DNA of 25,964 nt. It comes from Ectocarpus siliculosus. Its lineage: Eukaryota > Sar > Phaeophyceae > Ectocarpales > Ectocarpaceae. Numbering within the stretch: the stretch's first letter is position 1; every line of letters starts with the position of its first letter. The position numbers and the translations under genes were made by a program. Positions 1 through 11,100 of the stretch are shown one piece after another. The notes under the pieces were generated by a model, which saw only the letters and a list, made by a program, of their open reading frames with translations, made no database searches and was not told where the DNA came from. The stretch covers positions 1 to 25,964 of the forward strand of contig FN648858.1 of the NCBI GenBank assembly GCA_000310025.1, read 5' to 3'.

Positions 1-83
1 AGAGAGAAGCAGTTGGCACCTCTCTCTTTCCTTCGGGCCGTGGAAAAATAATGATGAAGGCAATTCGAAAGGAAAACAATAAA
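1..83 (+). repeat. Direct repeat copy 1 (~82 bp)
   Basis: This sequence recurs at 559-640 almost unchanged; the visible difference is one G lost from a GGG run. The offset is 558 bases. The copy starts at the first base of the window, so the repeat may extend further left. It could be a segmental duplication or the terminal repeat of an element. Confidence 0.85.
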
Positions 84-558
84 GGGGAGATTTGTTGTAG
101 GAGCAGACGGAAACAAATCAAGGTTTATTGAAAGTAGTCGAATTTGTAACGTCGTTGTTAGGGTATGCATAAATTGCTACGGAAATACGGGGTCCCCTCC
201 CAAGCGGGAGCAGGGGAGTAGCCACCACCTCGGCACTCTATCGAAGCTAGGTGTTCACACAAAGTCTTACGAGGACTAGTCTAGAGAGAGCAACGCAGAG
301 ACAAGGAGCGAGGTGGACACTGTGAGGGCTTCGAGTGGTTTGCCAGCTGGAGGAGCGGCAAACAAGTTTGGTCTTTCCCGCCCACCCACCCCTTTCCTTT
401 CGAAGGTGGGGGGAGGCAAGGACCGTTGCAGTTGCTAATGGGCGAAGAAAATGGTAGGGTACCATTTTGGGGACTTGGTCATCTGAGACTACTGCGGGCA
501 GTAAGATTAGCCCCTGCACCGAGAAAAAGAGAATTTGTGGTTGCCGCTCGGAGGAAAG

Positions 559-640
559 AGAGAGAAGCAGTTGGCACCTCTCTCTTTCCTTCGGCCGTGG
601 AAAAATAATGATGAAGGCAATTCGAAAGGAAAACAATAAA
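559..640 (+). repeat. Direct repeat copy 2 (~82 bp)
   Basis: Second copy of the repeat at 1-83, ending in AACAATAAA in both copies. The flanks differ downstream (GGGGAGA after the first copy, CGGAAAT after the second), which fixes the right boundary. Confidence 0.85.
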
Positions 641-730
641 CGGAAATTACGATGGTGACATCCACATCCATCCGCCACGATGCAGGGTCGTTTTTCTTCG
701 CTCTCCTGTGGGGGGTTCATATTTGTGTGC

Positions 731-829
731 GACTAAATTTTCTAGAAACCGAAATCAAACCTTTGGACTGACTACAAACCACTCAGTCTCAGTCTAATGG
801 TTGGGTTTCGGCTCCTAGAAAAGTTAGTC
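731..829. repeat. Imperfect inverted repeat (31-bp arms, 37-nt spacer)
   Basis: Bases 731-761 (beginning GACTAAATTTTCTAGAAACC) are an imperfect reverse complement of 799-829. A third related arm in the first orientation lies at 1051-1081, so 799-829 and 1051-1081 also bracket a 283-bp segment as inverted repeats. This is consistent with a MITE or foldback remnant; no target duplication is clear. Confidence 0.6.
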
Positions 830-2041
830 GTGGGGTTGGTGAGCCCCTTCACTTTCACTTCCGAGGAGGGTGACTCCCCTTGCCAGCGCTACTCTCCGTC
901 CAATCTTTGTTTCGCTTCATATCACTTGCCACCCACATTCTGCAGAATGTCCCAGGGTCGACGAGTCCTTGCGTCACCCATACTCTGGCCGGGAGTATCC
1001 AGGGTCTCAGGAAAAAAACTTCAAGTGTTCATTCAGCCTGAGTCTCGCCCGACTAATTTTTCGAAAAGCCGAAATCAAGCCTGTAGTGTAATGGGAACAC
1101 CTACAATAGCCTAAACGTTTTTTTTGCAAAAATGTATCATGGGGGGTACGCCATTGAAATTCAAAGCCGCGGGGGCCCGCTAATGGCCCGCGGTTCTAGT
1201 GGGGTCTCGCTTCTCCGTGCGTAAATAAAGACCCCACCGGTTACATGTCCCGCCTGGAGGTACCAACCCCTTGACCGTCTTCAGGGCTCCTGTCACCCTC
1301 ATTGGTACCCCTACCTTCTTCCGCGTTCCTCTCCCCCCCACCACGCTTTTTCATCCACGGCACGTCGCGTATCGATGTCCGCCGTCAACGTCACCGCTTA
1401 CTCCATCCGCTTCGGCCTACCCCCACCATCACATATGCCGTCATTACCATGTTCATCACTTCTGGTGCATTGATGCATACGAAGTCTCCTTCTTCCTGCC
1501 TCATCCTCATCCAGTACCTCCGTTGGCAGCTCGTACCTCCAATTACCCTCATTTCCATGCACACCCCCGTCGCTGCTTTCGTTGGCCGTCAAGAAATACC
1601 GCCTCGAAGGATCCAGCATGGCAATGACGAAAGACACCGCCTTTTTCTTGCTTGCCACCCCTCCCGCCCCTTCCCCAAGATACCACCGCCACCTCCTTGC
1701 TTTGGCCAGCTGTGTTGCCTGGAGAATATACATCTTGAACCACCTCCGTTAGACAATCCGCCCGACATAGTAGCCCGGCCAAAGGGGAGTGCGGAAGTCT
1801 GGAACGTGTAGCGGACAAAAAGTCCAATTGGGTCCGATGGTTTTGAATGTTCAAGTTTCAACACGACATTTTCTCATACGAGTGTCACCATCCAGACTAG
1901 TGTCCTCACGCTTGCCTTGTGATGGCGACACGTCCTATTTTTCTCTTTTCCTTCTGCTTCTAGTGACAAAGACTTTTCTCAAATGTTCGTTCTGGACCGT
2001 TCTCTGCCCCTTGCCTGCTTTAATGCAGGAGGACCACAACG

Positions 2042-2155
2042 ATGAAGACAATGGCGGCAGTGACGATGGGGATCGTGCCTATCGTGCTGCTTGCTCTTAG
2101 TGGAACCTTGGCCTCCGCCGGCTCGGCTCTCAGTGGCAGTAACGCTCACAAAGAG
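2042..2155 (+). CDS. Exon 1: signal peptide
   Basis: The exon encodes 38 residues beginning MKTMAAVTMGIVPIVLLALS. A Lys near the start is followed by a hydrophobic core and a small-residue stretch (ASAGSA) that fits signal peptidase cleavage around residues 25-28. It ends at GAG|GTACAT in phase 0; read-through would stop at 2182. The ATG is the first in this frame after the pyrimidine-rich AG at 2028. The start is inferred from the signal peptide. Confidence 0.7.
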
Positions 2156-5100
2156 GTACATCGAGCACTGATTGACTCTTGATGCTTCGCGGCATTGCGT
2201 CTTGAAACTGTTTTCAAACCACATGAACAGGACGTAGCGAAAAGGCTTCGCCATCTCAATATTGTTGGCGTTAGTTCTTCGCCTTTCAGAATATTCTTGA
2301 CGCAGAAGCTGGGGCCATACAAGATGGACCGACTCAGCTTCAAGTTTCCGCTGTACAAGTGTTTCTTCGTGCTATTGCAAAGGTTTGCCAGTCATCCCTC
2401 AACATGCGTGTTGTTGACCTTTCGAGCGCTTATCTTCTGTCAACAGGTTGAGCTCAATAGATTTCACGTGTTCACGGCGCCAACGTGCCGCGGGCCATGT
2501 TAAGTATGGCAGAGCATCGCTGTCCACCCTCATTGTTTCGATGAGGCCTTAGTGTAGAGGCCTCTGCACACCACTCGTGGTCACGTGCGGCCTCAGGTAC
2601 CTCAGGTGCAGGGTGATGTCCTTCTCACCGCTTTGGTATATGCCACATGTAGACACCAACGCCAGCGGCGGTGTTCGACCTCTATTTTCGTTGAAGATCT
2701 GAGTTGTCACTGGGGAAGCGCTAGTTCGCGGACCTTTGTTTTGTTCGTCTTGATAAAATCGCAGTACAGTGTGGCTTCCACTTCATATTGGGTGGCTACC
2801 TGACGCTTTTTGCCCGCCGCGTTTTGGAGTAATGCCTGGTTTTGAACCTATAATGCGACGGATGGCAGCACGACAAATGCCGTTGACACAAGGCTTTAAA
2901 TGCGGATGAAACCCTTGGCTCGGGCCACTGTTGAGACTACGCGCGCTGCGTCATGGGCAAGTCAAAGGATAAGATTTCTCCGGTTGAAGAGTACGTCGAC
3001 GTGTTCGTAACCCTTGCTTGCTTAAACCGTTTTTGTCTACAGGGAAATGTGGAACTTCTCGCCGACAATGGAACGATCAACATCAATTTGCGCAGCCTTC
3101 AGGCCGAAGGTACGAGGTAGAGGGGGCGACGAACGCCGACAACATGGTATGCTTGTCATCCCCAGTTGGTGAGAGCACGGCGACAACCATTGGCCACATT
3201 GCGCACGTGCTCTGTGGTGTCTTCCCCGTGTCCTCAAGCGCGCGTGTATTGAAGCGGACCCGATTATCCTAGAGTACCCTCTGTTCCTCTGCTACTCTCG
3301 ACGTAGTCGCCCTCTCTGTATGGTTTACAAAGCCGCTTGTCTTTTGCAGCTGTAGACCAGAAAGAGTTGACTTGACGCGGGGATCCTTTGCTCGGAGTAG
3401 AGTGGTCGGCGCTTCAGCGCTATGCTCAGGTCGCGCTGAAGTGTTCTGGGAGTGACCTTCGGTCGGGCGAAAGGGCGTCACCACCGTTCATTTCGGTTGA
3501 CCGCCGAAATGTCTCCATCGAATGGTCTCTCCACTTCCTCCAGACCCTTCTCCGCGGGCCTAATGATATTCACTACCGCCCCTCCTCGATCGATGACGTT
3601 TTGTTGGGAGATGATACTATGCCACATCATTATCACTGCCCTCCGGAACCGACCAATCAAGTGAGAGTGCGACGGTGGCCTAAGCCAGCCCCACCCTCAG
3701 TAATAGGGCACCGTACAAGTGACTTTCAACAATCGCCCTCCACATCCGACAAACCAACATAGAGCGCGACGGTGGCCGAAGCCAGCCCCACGCTCAGTAA
3801 CAGGGCGCCGTGCAAGCGACTTCTGATTTTCGCATTCGGGATCCGACTTGAGTGTGAAGCCGGCCTCATGCTGAGAAACAGGGCGCCATACAAAGGACTT
3901 TAAAATCGTTTTTCGCACTCCGGACGCGTACAATAACATGGCACGTAAAGTCTGTTGAGTCGCCCCAGGGTGTGTGGTATCTCGTATCACGTACGATTTT
4001 TGTATGATTGTTTTCTTTACTTCTCGTTGGTTAGCGGTTCCCCGCGCGTGCTCCTCGGGCCCGCGTGCGACCACGTATGCCGCCGCAGCGGAGCCGCGGC
4101 TGTCATGCACAACACCAGCTGAAGAGATCGGTAGCAGTAGAAAAAGGATTCAGGGTTTCGCGGCACGCTTGGCGCGTCTCATTCTCTACAGCACCCACAT
4201 GACAAAGTGAGCCTCTACGACCAGATGTTGTTGCGTGCCAGCCAAGCGTGTTCCGCGCCAGGTGCCTCACATCCAGCCCGAAGGACGAAGACACTACTGC
4301 TTCATGTGCCCACCTGTCTACGTTGGCCGATGCCCCAATCCTTTGACGTGCTCACGTACTCCGTGTCCTCTCTCGCGCTCACGAGCGTAACAGTCGACGA
4401 CTACGGCCCACGCGTGCTCTCTTTGCTAGTATCCAGAGGTATTGGGGGCGCGCGAAATTTGCCCACATGTCTGTAGGCAACCGTAATGCATTACAATTCT
4501 TGCCGTTACAACGAACGTCAGTTTATTCCGTGTCCGACAACAGCTTCGCTCGTTCGTTTGCACCACGTCATGGCTTATGTAACAGGGATGCCTGTCGCGC
4601 CCATTTGAAATCATTCTGCTGTACGTCAGCGCATGTTGTCTTCATCTGCAAAACAGACATCGACTCTTTGACCGATCTGCAATTGACCACGTCTCGTACC
4701 GTCACGTTTTCTATGTGCTTTGCTTGACTAACTGTCGTATCTGTAAACATTGATCAAGGTAAGCCGTAACGTGAGTCTCAAGCGAGATAGCTCGCCAAAG
4801 ACGACGCCAAGTTCCAGGGGTGCACGACCGACCAATATATACGGTTGTTCCGCGTCTGCCGACTTTAGCTCACCTCTCCTAATACGCCTGTGGTTCAAAT
4901 GACGTCTTCACCTCAAACGAGCAGTTGAGACGTGTGACGGCGGAATTGTCGGCATCCAGCAGAGCGACATATCCTGCTCCTCAAGCTGCGGGTCTTGCGG
5001 AGGTACCGGGTGCACTTCCCGAGACGGTGGATCCGAAGCCTGCTGTGGTGGAGGAGTCAGGGCCTCCGGTCGCTATTGCTCTGTAACGGGAGAAGCTCCC

Positions 5101-8100
5101 TGCATGACCGGTGAGCCTATCGCAAACGCTCCTCCGAGTTTGAGACCTCGGTCACTGCATATGTATGGGTTCCGTTCCGTGCCCCCACTCGGGTTTGGAG
5201 AGGTACTGTAGTTTAAGCGTTGAAACGTGATGTTCGTACTGACCAACCAAGACCTGACGAACAACTGAAACGGCCATCTAGAATTTAGCTTCTCAGTGAA
5301 CCATAGTGTATCTTGCAGGTACAACTCTCTTCGTTAATTCGTTAAGGCACTTGTTGGCACTATAGGGTCAGACCACAACGGAAACAGGCGGAACTATCTG
5401 AAGCCTAACGTTCCGGTTCTATGAATCGATATATGCCGTTGATTGTCCTCTTTTTTGGCAACACGGCGCCAACAATACTATGAACGGATCTGCGCCATTA
5501 TGAAACAGGCCCGGCCCCTACGCCGGAACCTACGCCGGCCCCTACGCCGCCCCCTACAGATGAAGGTAAGCGGTGCTGCGTTGCCGCCTTGCGCCAAACC
5601 CGACAGTATGTCAGATATCTTGCCGACCTGAACACCGTCCACTGTACACGACTTGATAACCGTGGCTCCTCGAAACTGCAGGTGCTTGGTGCAGCAGCTT
5701 CGATATCCTGACAATGATCAGAACAGCAAGACTGACAAGGGATTTGAGCACCCCGTCGTAGCTCATGTAGCAGGGGCGTCCGTCGCGCCTATATTGAACG
5801 GTTTCGGTGTAGGTAAGATCATCTTGTGTTCCATCAGCAGCACGACATCGACGTTTTGACTGATGCTCAAAATGCCCCCACGTTTCGCTCTATCACAATT
5901 TGTATTATCTGTGAGTGGGCTTTGCTTGACTGACTGAACGATAGCTGCCCACAACACCAGGTGCCGGGTAGTGCGGGATTTACCATTTATGACGTCTGCG
6001 CGGCGTCTTCTCACCTAAACTCAACCCTGCGAAATGGAACGCCTGTGACATGAATCGCGTCTTTATCCGAAACGAACAGTTTCGATGTGCGACGGCGGAA
6101 TTGTCGGCATCCAGCAGAGCGATATATGCTGCTCCTCAAGCTGCGGGTCTTGCGGAGGTACCGGGTGCACTTCCCGAGACGGTGGATCCGAAGCCTGCTG
6201 TGGTGGAGGAGTCAGGGCCTCCGGTCGCTATTGCTCTGTAACGGGAGAAGCTCCCTGCATGACCAGTGAGCATATAAACGCTCCTCCGAGTTTGAGACGT
6301 CGGTCACCGCATATGCGTTCCCTTCCGCACCTTCACTCGGTTTTGGAGAGGTACTGTAGTTTGAGGGGGTAAAACGTGATGTGCGTACTTACCAATCTAG
6401 ACCTAACGAATAATTGAGACGGCCATCTAGAATTTAGCTGTTTCGGGATCCTATACGTATCTTGCAGCCACGATCCTCTTCGGTCAGGCACTTATTGACA
6501 CGGCAGTGTTCAGACCACATCTGAAACAGGCAGCGCTATCGGAAGCCTAACTTCCAGTTCTTGCATCATCGATATATGCCGTTGAACGTCCTCTTGTCTG
6601 GCAACACGGCCCCAACAGTACTATGAACGGACGCTTGTACCATTTGTGAAACAGACCCGACCCTTACGCCGGAACCTACGCCGGCCCCCACGCCGCCCCC
6701 TACAGATGAAGGTAAGCGGTACTCCGTTGCCGCTTTGTGCCAAAACCTACGGTATGTCTTGAGCATCAGATACCTTGCTGACCTGAACACCGTTCACTGC
6801 ACACGGCTTGATAATCGTGGCTCCTCGAAACTATACGTACGTGGTGCTGCAGCTTCGATATCCTGATGATGATCAGAACGGCCTGCCGACACGGTCTGTG
6901 AGCTCCCCGTCATAGCTCATGTAGCCGGGACCCCCGCCGCACCTTTTTTAATAATTCTGACGTGCTTTAGGTCAGCGAGTGTTGTGTTCCATCGGCAGAA
7001 CGGCCATAGACGTTTTGACCTATCCGCAAAAATGTCCCCACGTTTCGCTCTGCCACGGCTTGGATTATCTGTGAGGGTGCTTGACTGATCGTCGATATCT
7101 AAACAAGTGCTATGGAGAGACTACGCGAAGCCGAAAAAAAAGCTTCAAGCTGACTCAACTCGCAGACAACGACGCCAGATCCCAGCGAGTGCGGGGTTGA
7201 CCATTTATGACGTCTGCGCGGGGTCTTCTCCCTTGAACTTAACTCTGCGAAATGGAACGCCTGTGACATGAATCGCGTCTTTATCCGAAACGACCAGTTC
7301 CGATGTGCGACGGCGGAATTGTCGGCATCCAGCAGAGCGATGTATGCTGCTCCTTAAGCTGCGGGTCTTGCGGAGGTACCGGGTGCACTTCCCGAGACGG
7401 TGGATCCGAAGCCTGCTGTGGTGGAGGAGTCAGGGCCTCCGGCCGCGATTGCTCTGTTACGGGGGAAGCACCCTGCGTTGTGACTGGTGAGTCTAGAGTA
7501 TCGAACGGCGCTTTGTTCGAACACCGAAGTGACGAACTTACACTCTTGGAAATTATGTCGTTAGAGTTGACTCCTCCGACTTTGGACCCTCAGTCACTGC
7601 AGAAATATAACATTAGCTCCCCAATGCTCTCACTCGATATTGGAGAGGTAGTTCGAACGGTGGGAATCTTGATGCTTGTGCTGAGCATTCAAAACCTAAC
7701 ATTAAGTTGAAACGGCCAGCTCCAATTCTCTCCGTTCAGGCACTTGTTGATACGGCAGTGTTCAGACCACATCGGAAACAGGCAGCGCTATCGGAAGACT
7801 AACGTTCCGGTTCTATGCATCATCGACATATGCCGTTGAACGTCCTCTTGTCTGGCAACACCGCGCCAACAATACGATGAACGGATGCTTGCACTATTTG
7901 TCAAACAGGCCCGGCCTTCACGCCGGAACCAACGCCGACCCCTACGCTACCCCCTACAGATGAAGGTAAGCGGTGCTCCGTTGCCGCCTCGTGCCAAAAC
8001 CTTTAGTAAGTCTTGAGCATCAGATATACTTCACACCTGAACACCGTCCACTGTACACGACTTGATATTCGTGGCTCCTCGAAACTGTACGTGCTTGGTG

Positions 8101-11100
8101 CTGCAGCTTCGATATCCTGATCATGATCAGAACAGCAAGACTGACCATGGGTTTGAGCACCCCGTTATAGCGAGGGGTTTTGAGCACCCCGTCATTGCTC
8201 ATGTAGCAGGGGCGCCTGTTGTGCCTATGTATACGAGGTCAGCGGATGTTGTTTTCCATCTGCAGGACGGTTATCGACTCTTTGACTGATCGACGAATTT
8301 CCCCCGCGTTTCGCGCTGTCTCGTCTTGATTTTCGGTGAGTGCGCTTTGCTTGACCGACACCGTATCTCTGAACTACCTGACGAAAAACTGAAACCGTCA
8401 GCTAGAATTAAAGCTCCTCAGTTTAGCCGGATTCCCGAGTGGTACGAGCGGTCCCGAGGGTCGTTTGCCCTCCTCCTTGGACCCTGTATGTCCCGTGACC
8501 AGAAATGAAGCTAGAAACAAGCGTTTGACAAGCGTTTTGAAAAACCTCAAAGCAAAATGTGTGCACGTTTTCTGAGTCGTAGTCAGTATGACGGCGATGA
8601 AGTTTTCCACGTTCTGGCCTCCCCCCAAACTCATGGAACACTTGTTTTCTTTCCCTCCGTCTGTCTTTCGTCCGATATTTCTTCCCCCTTTGTTGGCATC
8701 GGCTCTTTGTTCCGTCATGTGTTTCACAAGGGGCGGCGCCTGTGCCGTCGTCAGCGTCAACTCCCACACCAATGATTGCCCCGGTCTCAGGTACGTGTCC
8801 CTGAGTCGCCACCGTGGATCACCAAACGTTTTGTACGTGCAGGTATTCAGTTTCCTTCCGACCGTTCCACATATACGACCGGCAATCTCGGTGTAACGGT
8901 AGCCAATGGCGATAGTTTGTCAGCGCGTGACACACTTGCTTGCCCGGCATGGATAGCTGGATCACATCTGAATTCCTCATATCTACCCACGGTGTGGACG
9001 GTTGATTTCCCTGTTTGAGAAATCGCCATCATCACGTCTTGCAGTCGGTGTATCATTTCTTGATGACTCCAAACCAATCTCAAAACGTCCTCGTTGCCGT
9101 CGCCATTTCCTGTCCAAACTTCCCACGCGGGGGGTCCTACGCGTGCTCGCTATACTTCCGCGGCATGTACGGTGAGTTTGCTTGACCGAGCAACATGTTC
9201 AGTTGGTAATCTAGCTGGCACCTCATCGTAGTACCGCCCGTTGGTAATTTGAGTTACAATAAAGGGAAACCTTCCCAACTTGAGCTTTTGGAAGCAAAAT
9301 TGTCTTGTGCCAACTGCACGGGTGGCTGTGGTAGGCTCTTGCCTTTGACCATTCTGCCCCAACTTCGCCGCGCATGTGCCCTACGCGATCTTCCGCCGAT
9401 TTTTGCATTTCAGGTAATACCACTTCGGCCCCCACCACCTCGGCCCCTACCACGTCAGTAGTTCCTACCAACTCCTCACTGGAGTTTGTAAGTACTGTGC
9501 GAATGGAAGTTGGAGATGACATTACTATTTTGGGGTGTTCAGATTCATGGATCTATGTGGAGTCGCCAACTTCACCTACCATTCAACCAGATGAGCTTTT
9601 GCTCATTATGAATGGTCAAGAAGGCGTGTCATATGCAGACACCCTGGTTGATTCGTGTGAATGTTTTCCCCTAATGAGGAAGATTGTTGGGATCGAAGCT
9701 TCTCAAGAGCACAGTGGGATTAGTTGTGCTGGGTCGAGTTGTTGGATCCTGACCTCAGAATTGCTGACCCCGCTTGACACCGTCTCTGGTACGGATGTTG
9801 ATGACCTCGGTTTAACCGAGCTCCAAGACGTTCCCTGGGAGTCTCTCGCAGGGAGCATATGTGTTCCGAGTGAGATCAATGGTCGTAAACTGTTGGGGGA
9901 ATGTAGGGATGCATGGGAAGGTCCACCTTGTCCCTACAATGATTGTCCGGATGGCAAATGTTATGAATGTTCGTCAAACCCGAGCGGTTGTGATAATGGA
10001 TGTGGTCCGGCGGATTGGCCGAGTGCAGCTACTAGAATTATCGCAGAACTCACACCGTTCGGCAACGGGTGTTGCAACCATGACTACTGCTGGTCTGCCA
10101 GACCTGACGACAAGAGTGGCTGTGATTTGGAATTTTGGGGGGATAACCTCGCCGGATGTTGGACTACTTTTGGGTTTCTTGCGATTATTAACCCTAAACC
10201 CTTAGCCGCATGTAACATTGTCGGCACAGCGTTTTATCTTGCTGTTGCTCTGGGTGGGAATGACGCCCATGAAGAGGCCGTCCAGAAACAGCGAGATTGG
10301 GAAGAAACCTGCCAAGCCACACCCGCACCCTCTCCCACGCCCGAACCGGTAAGCCTCCCTATTGGCCGGTTATCGTTGCTGGAAATTCGAGACGGATCTC
10401 CCTTCCTGCGATCGTACGCGTATTTCTCGTATTCGTTTGCTCCGAGCCGTCGTTTCAAACTACAGGAGGTATTCCGCGCTAGGGCTCTGCCGGGTCATTC
10501 GGGGACAACAATCGCGCCGGCACAGTCTAACACGTGCCTAACATACGATACACACGCTTTGGAGGGCAGAGCGTACCCCGGCTGCCTCCAGCCAGGCTGG
10601 AAACGTGGATCGGTCCGGGCCACACATGACATTGAACGAATGAAGTACCATCGACAATTGATTAGGCCATACGAACTGCTGTACCAGTGCTGAGTTTGGT
10701 GTTTCGGCGGATAGGCCGGAAACAGCACGATGTCGATGCCTAGGCCGAGGGAGCCGTAATGCTTTGGTTAATCCACCGTAGTTTTCCCCCACTTGTTGCT
10801 GATCTTATCAACAACCACATGGACATAAACTTACCCGCTCTTTCAACCCACCCCCTTCGTATCATTCTGCCGGTCGCAATCCATCTTCGACCCCTTCCTT
10901 CTTCCCGGTTTCCCGTGCAGAAACGCGGTAAGGAGAGATGGAAGAAGCCTCCAGCGTAATATATTTTGTCTGATACGCGCTTTCGGCGTATACTGAGAGA
11001 GTTTAAGGCGTACCCCACTTGTGGCCGTGGCCTCGCCGCCCAAGCCCATGCTTGACCTTCTACCGATGACCTGTTCCACCTTGTCTGGCCTGCAATGTCA

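Larger units (their letters stand above)
1..2041. other. Upstream intergenic region, repeat-bearing, no supportable gene
   Basis: Open frames here are short, overlap each other on both strands and have His/Pro- or Arg-rich compositions typical of chance reading of C-rich DNA; I recognise no domain. The stretch contains the direct repeat 1-83/559-640 and the inverted repeat family at 731-1081. A pyrimidine-rich tract ending in AG at 2028 lies 13 nt before the next gene's ATG and could be the 3' splice site of a 5'-UTR intron. A minus-strand frame at 1398-1733 is the most protein-like of the shadows, but nothing supports it. Confidence 0.5.
4565..8420 (+). repeat. Intragenic tandem duplication, ~1.15-1.25 kb units (3 full plus 2 partial)
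   Basis: Each full unit carries a Cys-rich exon, an intron, a Pro/Thr spacer exon and a conserved trailing intron. Cys-exon starts are 4925, 6080 and 7298 (spacing 1155 and 1218); spacer starts are 5509, 6655 and 7909 (spacing 1146 and 1254). Intron landmarks recur too, such as GGCCATCTAGAATTTAGC after the Cys exon and TTCGATATCCTGA after the spacer. A truncated unit tail lies at ~4565-4760, and a fourth unit lacking its Cys exon starts near 8380. Confidence 0.85.

Noticed and set aside
1302-1811. 169-residue open frame on the plus strand
   Set aside because: His/Pro-rich composition from C-rich DNA, three overlapping frames on the other strand, no domain, no signal peptide.
3352-3376. Exon after TTTTGCAG with CTGTAGACCAG
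   Set aside because: The phase-compatible frame stops after eight codons and no donor precedes the stop.
5780-5810. Possible extra mini-exon (after GTAGCAG, before GTGTAG|GTAAGA) in repeat unit 1
   Set aside because: Phase would fit, but units 2 and 3 do not keep the donor, so it is probably intron.
6085-6372. 95-residue frame starting MCDGG as a stand-alone small Cys-rich peptide
   Set aside because: The same sequence occurs in three phase 1-1 exons with good splice sites, lacks its own signal peptide, and reads into intron after APCMT.
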